Source: UKL13-2 sp044346745
Lineage (GTDB): Bacteria; Pseudomonadota; Gammaproteobacteria; Burkholderiales; Usitatibacteraceae
DNA: 6,242 nt
Reading direction: 5' to 3'
NCBI GenBank assembly: GCA_044346745.1
Contig: JBIIYQ010000153.1
Span: 1 to 6,242, forward strand
In this document: piece after piece, positions 5,512-6,242 of the stretch
How positions within the stretch are numbered: the first letter of the stretch is position 1
Layout of the letters: every line of letters starts with the position of its first letter
Notes under the pieces: generated by a model
What the model saw: the letters and a program-made list of their open reading frames with translations, nothing else
The model's database searches: none
What the model was told of the DNA's origin: nothing
Position numbers and translations under genes: made by a program

Positions 5512-5880
5512 TCAATCCGTAACCGCCCCCTTCGAGGCCGTTCCCACCAACTTAAAGTATTTGCCCAGCACGCCTCGCGTGTACCGAGGCGCAGGCGCTT
5601 TCCATTCGGCTCTGCGTCTTGCGATCGCAGCCTCATCCACATTCAGCTGAATCAATAGCTGCTTCGCATCGATGGTCACCGAGTCGCCCTCGCGCACGAG
5701 GCCGATGGTGCCGCCCACATACGCTTCCGGTGCCACATGCCCGACCACCATGCCCCATGTGCCGCCTGAGAATCGGCCATCGGTAATCAAGCCCACGGTC
5801 TCGCCCAAGCCTTTGCCGATGAGTGCCGAGGTGGGTGCCAACATTTCGCGCATGCCGGGGCCGCCTTTCGGGCCTTCGTA
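5512..5880 (-). pseudogene. ilvD: Dihydroxy-acid dehydratase, C-terminal fragment (5' truncated)
   Basis: IlvD dehydrates dihydroxy acids to 2-keto acids in valine, leucine and isoleucine synthesis using an iron-sulfur cluster, and is usually about 550-620 residues long. Only the last 122 residues remain, from YEGPKGGPGMREML through TDGRFSGGTWGMVVGHVAPEA to KGAVTD. The SGG serine in this motif is the conserved catalytic base of the family. Homology ends exactly at the Tyr codon (5878-5880), where a palindromic repeat begins. Upstream in the frame, codons to 6036 are translated repeat DNA, not IlvD. The cluster ligands and most of the substrate site are missing, so it cannot be active. A full ilvD is presumably elsewhere. 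A second copy of its last ~20 codons lies at 4364-4436. Confidence 0.88.
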
Positions 5881-5944
5881 ATTAAAGGGGTCAGGCTCGT
5901 GTTTTCTCAGCGCGAAAAAATAATCGACCCTGGCCCCTTTAATT
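5879..5944. repeat. Palindromic repeat pair at the ilvD truncation point
   Basis: AATTAAAGGGGTCAGG (5880-5895) and CCTGGCCCCTTTAATT (5929-5944) are inverted repeats matching at 15 of 16 positions around a 33-base centre. This resembles paired REP (BIME-like) units. The right arm extended to 5921 is a 24-base direct repeat, with one mismatch, of 5997-6020. REP units of this GGGGTCAGG style are commonly associated with RAYT transposases, but none is encoded here. Confidence 0.75.
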
Positions 5945-6022
5945 CGTCCAAGCATAAATGCCTGAAACCGCCCTTGGATGCTAGGGTTTACCAAACTAAT
6001 CGACCCTGACCCCTTTAATTTC
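5942..6022. repeat. Dispersed palindromic repeat, copy C
   Basis: This copy aligns with A and B from CGTCCAAGCATAAATGCC (5945-5962) through GGATGCTAGGGTTT to the tail AATCGACCCTG-ACCCCTTTAATT (5998-6020). CC-A-AGCAT (5948-5955) can pair with ATGCT-A-GG (5978-5985). The stem is kept although its bases differ from copies A and B, which suggests that the fold is what is conserved. Confidence 0.7.
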
Positions 6023-6080
6023 GCGTTTGGAACCAATGTTATAACGTTCGTAATAATATGGATGTCGGCTACAACTAGTC

Positions 6081-6117
6081 AAACTCGTTTATTGGCGGGC
6101 CTCTCCAAGCAAAAACG
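6081..6117. repeat. Partial palindromic repeat, copy E (left half only)
   Basis: AAACTCGTTTATTGGCGGGC followed by CTCTCCAAGCAAA lines up without gaps with copy A from 151 to 183, sharing AAAC, TATTG, CGGGC, TCTC and AGCAAA. Similarity is lost further right and there is no matching GGGTTT arm, so it is a half unit in the leader of the gene starting at 6220. Confidence 0.45.
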
Positions 6118-6207
6118 CAGATTCAAGTACGAGTCCCGACAATCTCAAGGCGCGATTGTAAGGGGGTGAGGTAGCGAACAGCGATACCCTTTCGTTTCTG
6201 ACAACCA

Positions 6208-6213
6208 AAGGAG
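6208..6213 (+). promoter_or_regulatory. Ribosome binding site of the right-edge gene
   Basis: AAGGAG (6208-6213) lies six bases before the ATG at 6220, close to ideal spacing, and supports a real start there. Confidence 0.7.
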
Positions 6214-6219
6214 ACAGCC

Positions 6220-6242
6220 ATGAGTTCACCCCTCACCCTAGA
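6220..6242 (+). CDS. Start of an unidentified gene, cut by the window edge
   Basis: Seven codons are visible (MSSPLTL), preceded by a good ribosome binding site, so a real gene very probably starts here. Too little is present to identify the product. The leader between copy C and the ATG holds half-repeat E and a 6-bp hairpin (ACAATC 6139-6144 with GATTGT 6154-6159). A possible weak promoter lies around 6027-6062 (TTGGAA, then AT-rich TAATAATAT), but the spacing is poor. Confidence 0.6.

Noticed and set aside
3317..6020. Regularly spaced repeats as a CRISPR array
   Set aside because: Copies are kilobases apart apart from one 78-bp pair, are palindromic and diverged, and no cas genes are present.
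5881..6036. Extension of the ilvD fragment to an ATG at 6036
   Set aside because: The extra residues are translated palindromic repeat DNA, not IlvD, and there is no clear ribosome binding site; the fragment is better treated as a truncated pseudogene.

Overview
The window looks like an accessory or junction region of a moderately GC-rich proteobacterial chromosome. The C-terminal IlvD sequence, the BlaI/M56 pair and the interspersed GGGGTCAGG-type palindromic repeats suggest a gamma- or betaproteobacterium, possibly Xanthomonadales-like. That placement is inference from protein style and repeat type; nothing here fixes the species.

Left end (1-351): the first 13 codons of an IS110-family transposase run off the left edge on the minus strand. 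They have a strong ribosome binding site and a structured upstream leader, where this IS group encodes its bridge RNA. Next comes copy A of a dispersed palindromic repeat, then a promoter with two near-identical BlaI-type operators. These control blaI and an overlapping blaR1-like M56 metalloprotease gene (352-2431, plus strand). The protease has the four-helix BlaR1 layout and an HExxH site. Its periplasmic tail is a Thr/Ala-rich linker plus a small beta-rich domain, not a penicillin-binding sensor.

Middle (2432-3424): a diverged repeat (copy D) lies between the convergent 3' ends of blaR1 and a minus-strand gene for a DUF6624 lipoprotein. Copy B lies between that gene and mrr.

Right half (3425-5880), all on the minus strand. 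In transcription order it holds a 5'-truncated ilvD (last 122 codons only), a 58-codon ORF, a nucleotidyltransferase-fold gene interrupted by an in-frame amber codon, a second degenerate copy of the last ~20 codons of ilvD, and an intact Mrr-type restriction endonuclease gene. The cassette is thus bracketed by direct repeats of the ilvD 3' end, the layout left by integration at a gene's 3' end or by serial cassette accretion. I regard this as the most interesting signal in the window.

Right end (5881-6242): the ilvD fragment stops exactly at a palindromic repeat pair. Copy C and a half copy E follow, then the start of a plus-strand gene (ATG at 6220, good ribosome binding site) that runs off the edge. 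No rRNA, tRNA or CRISPR was seen.
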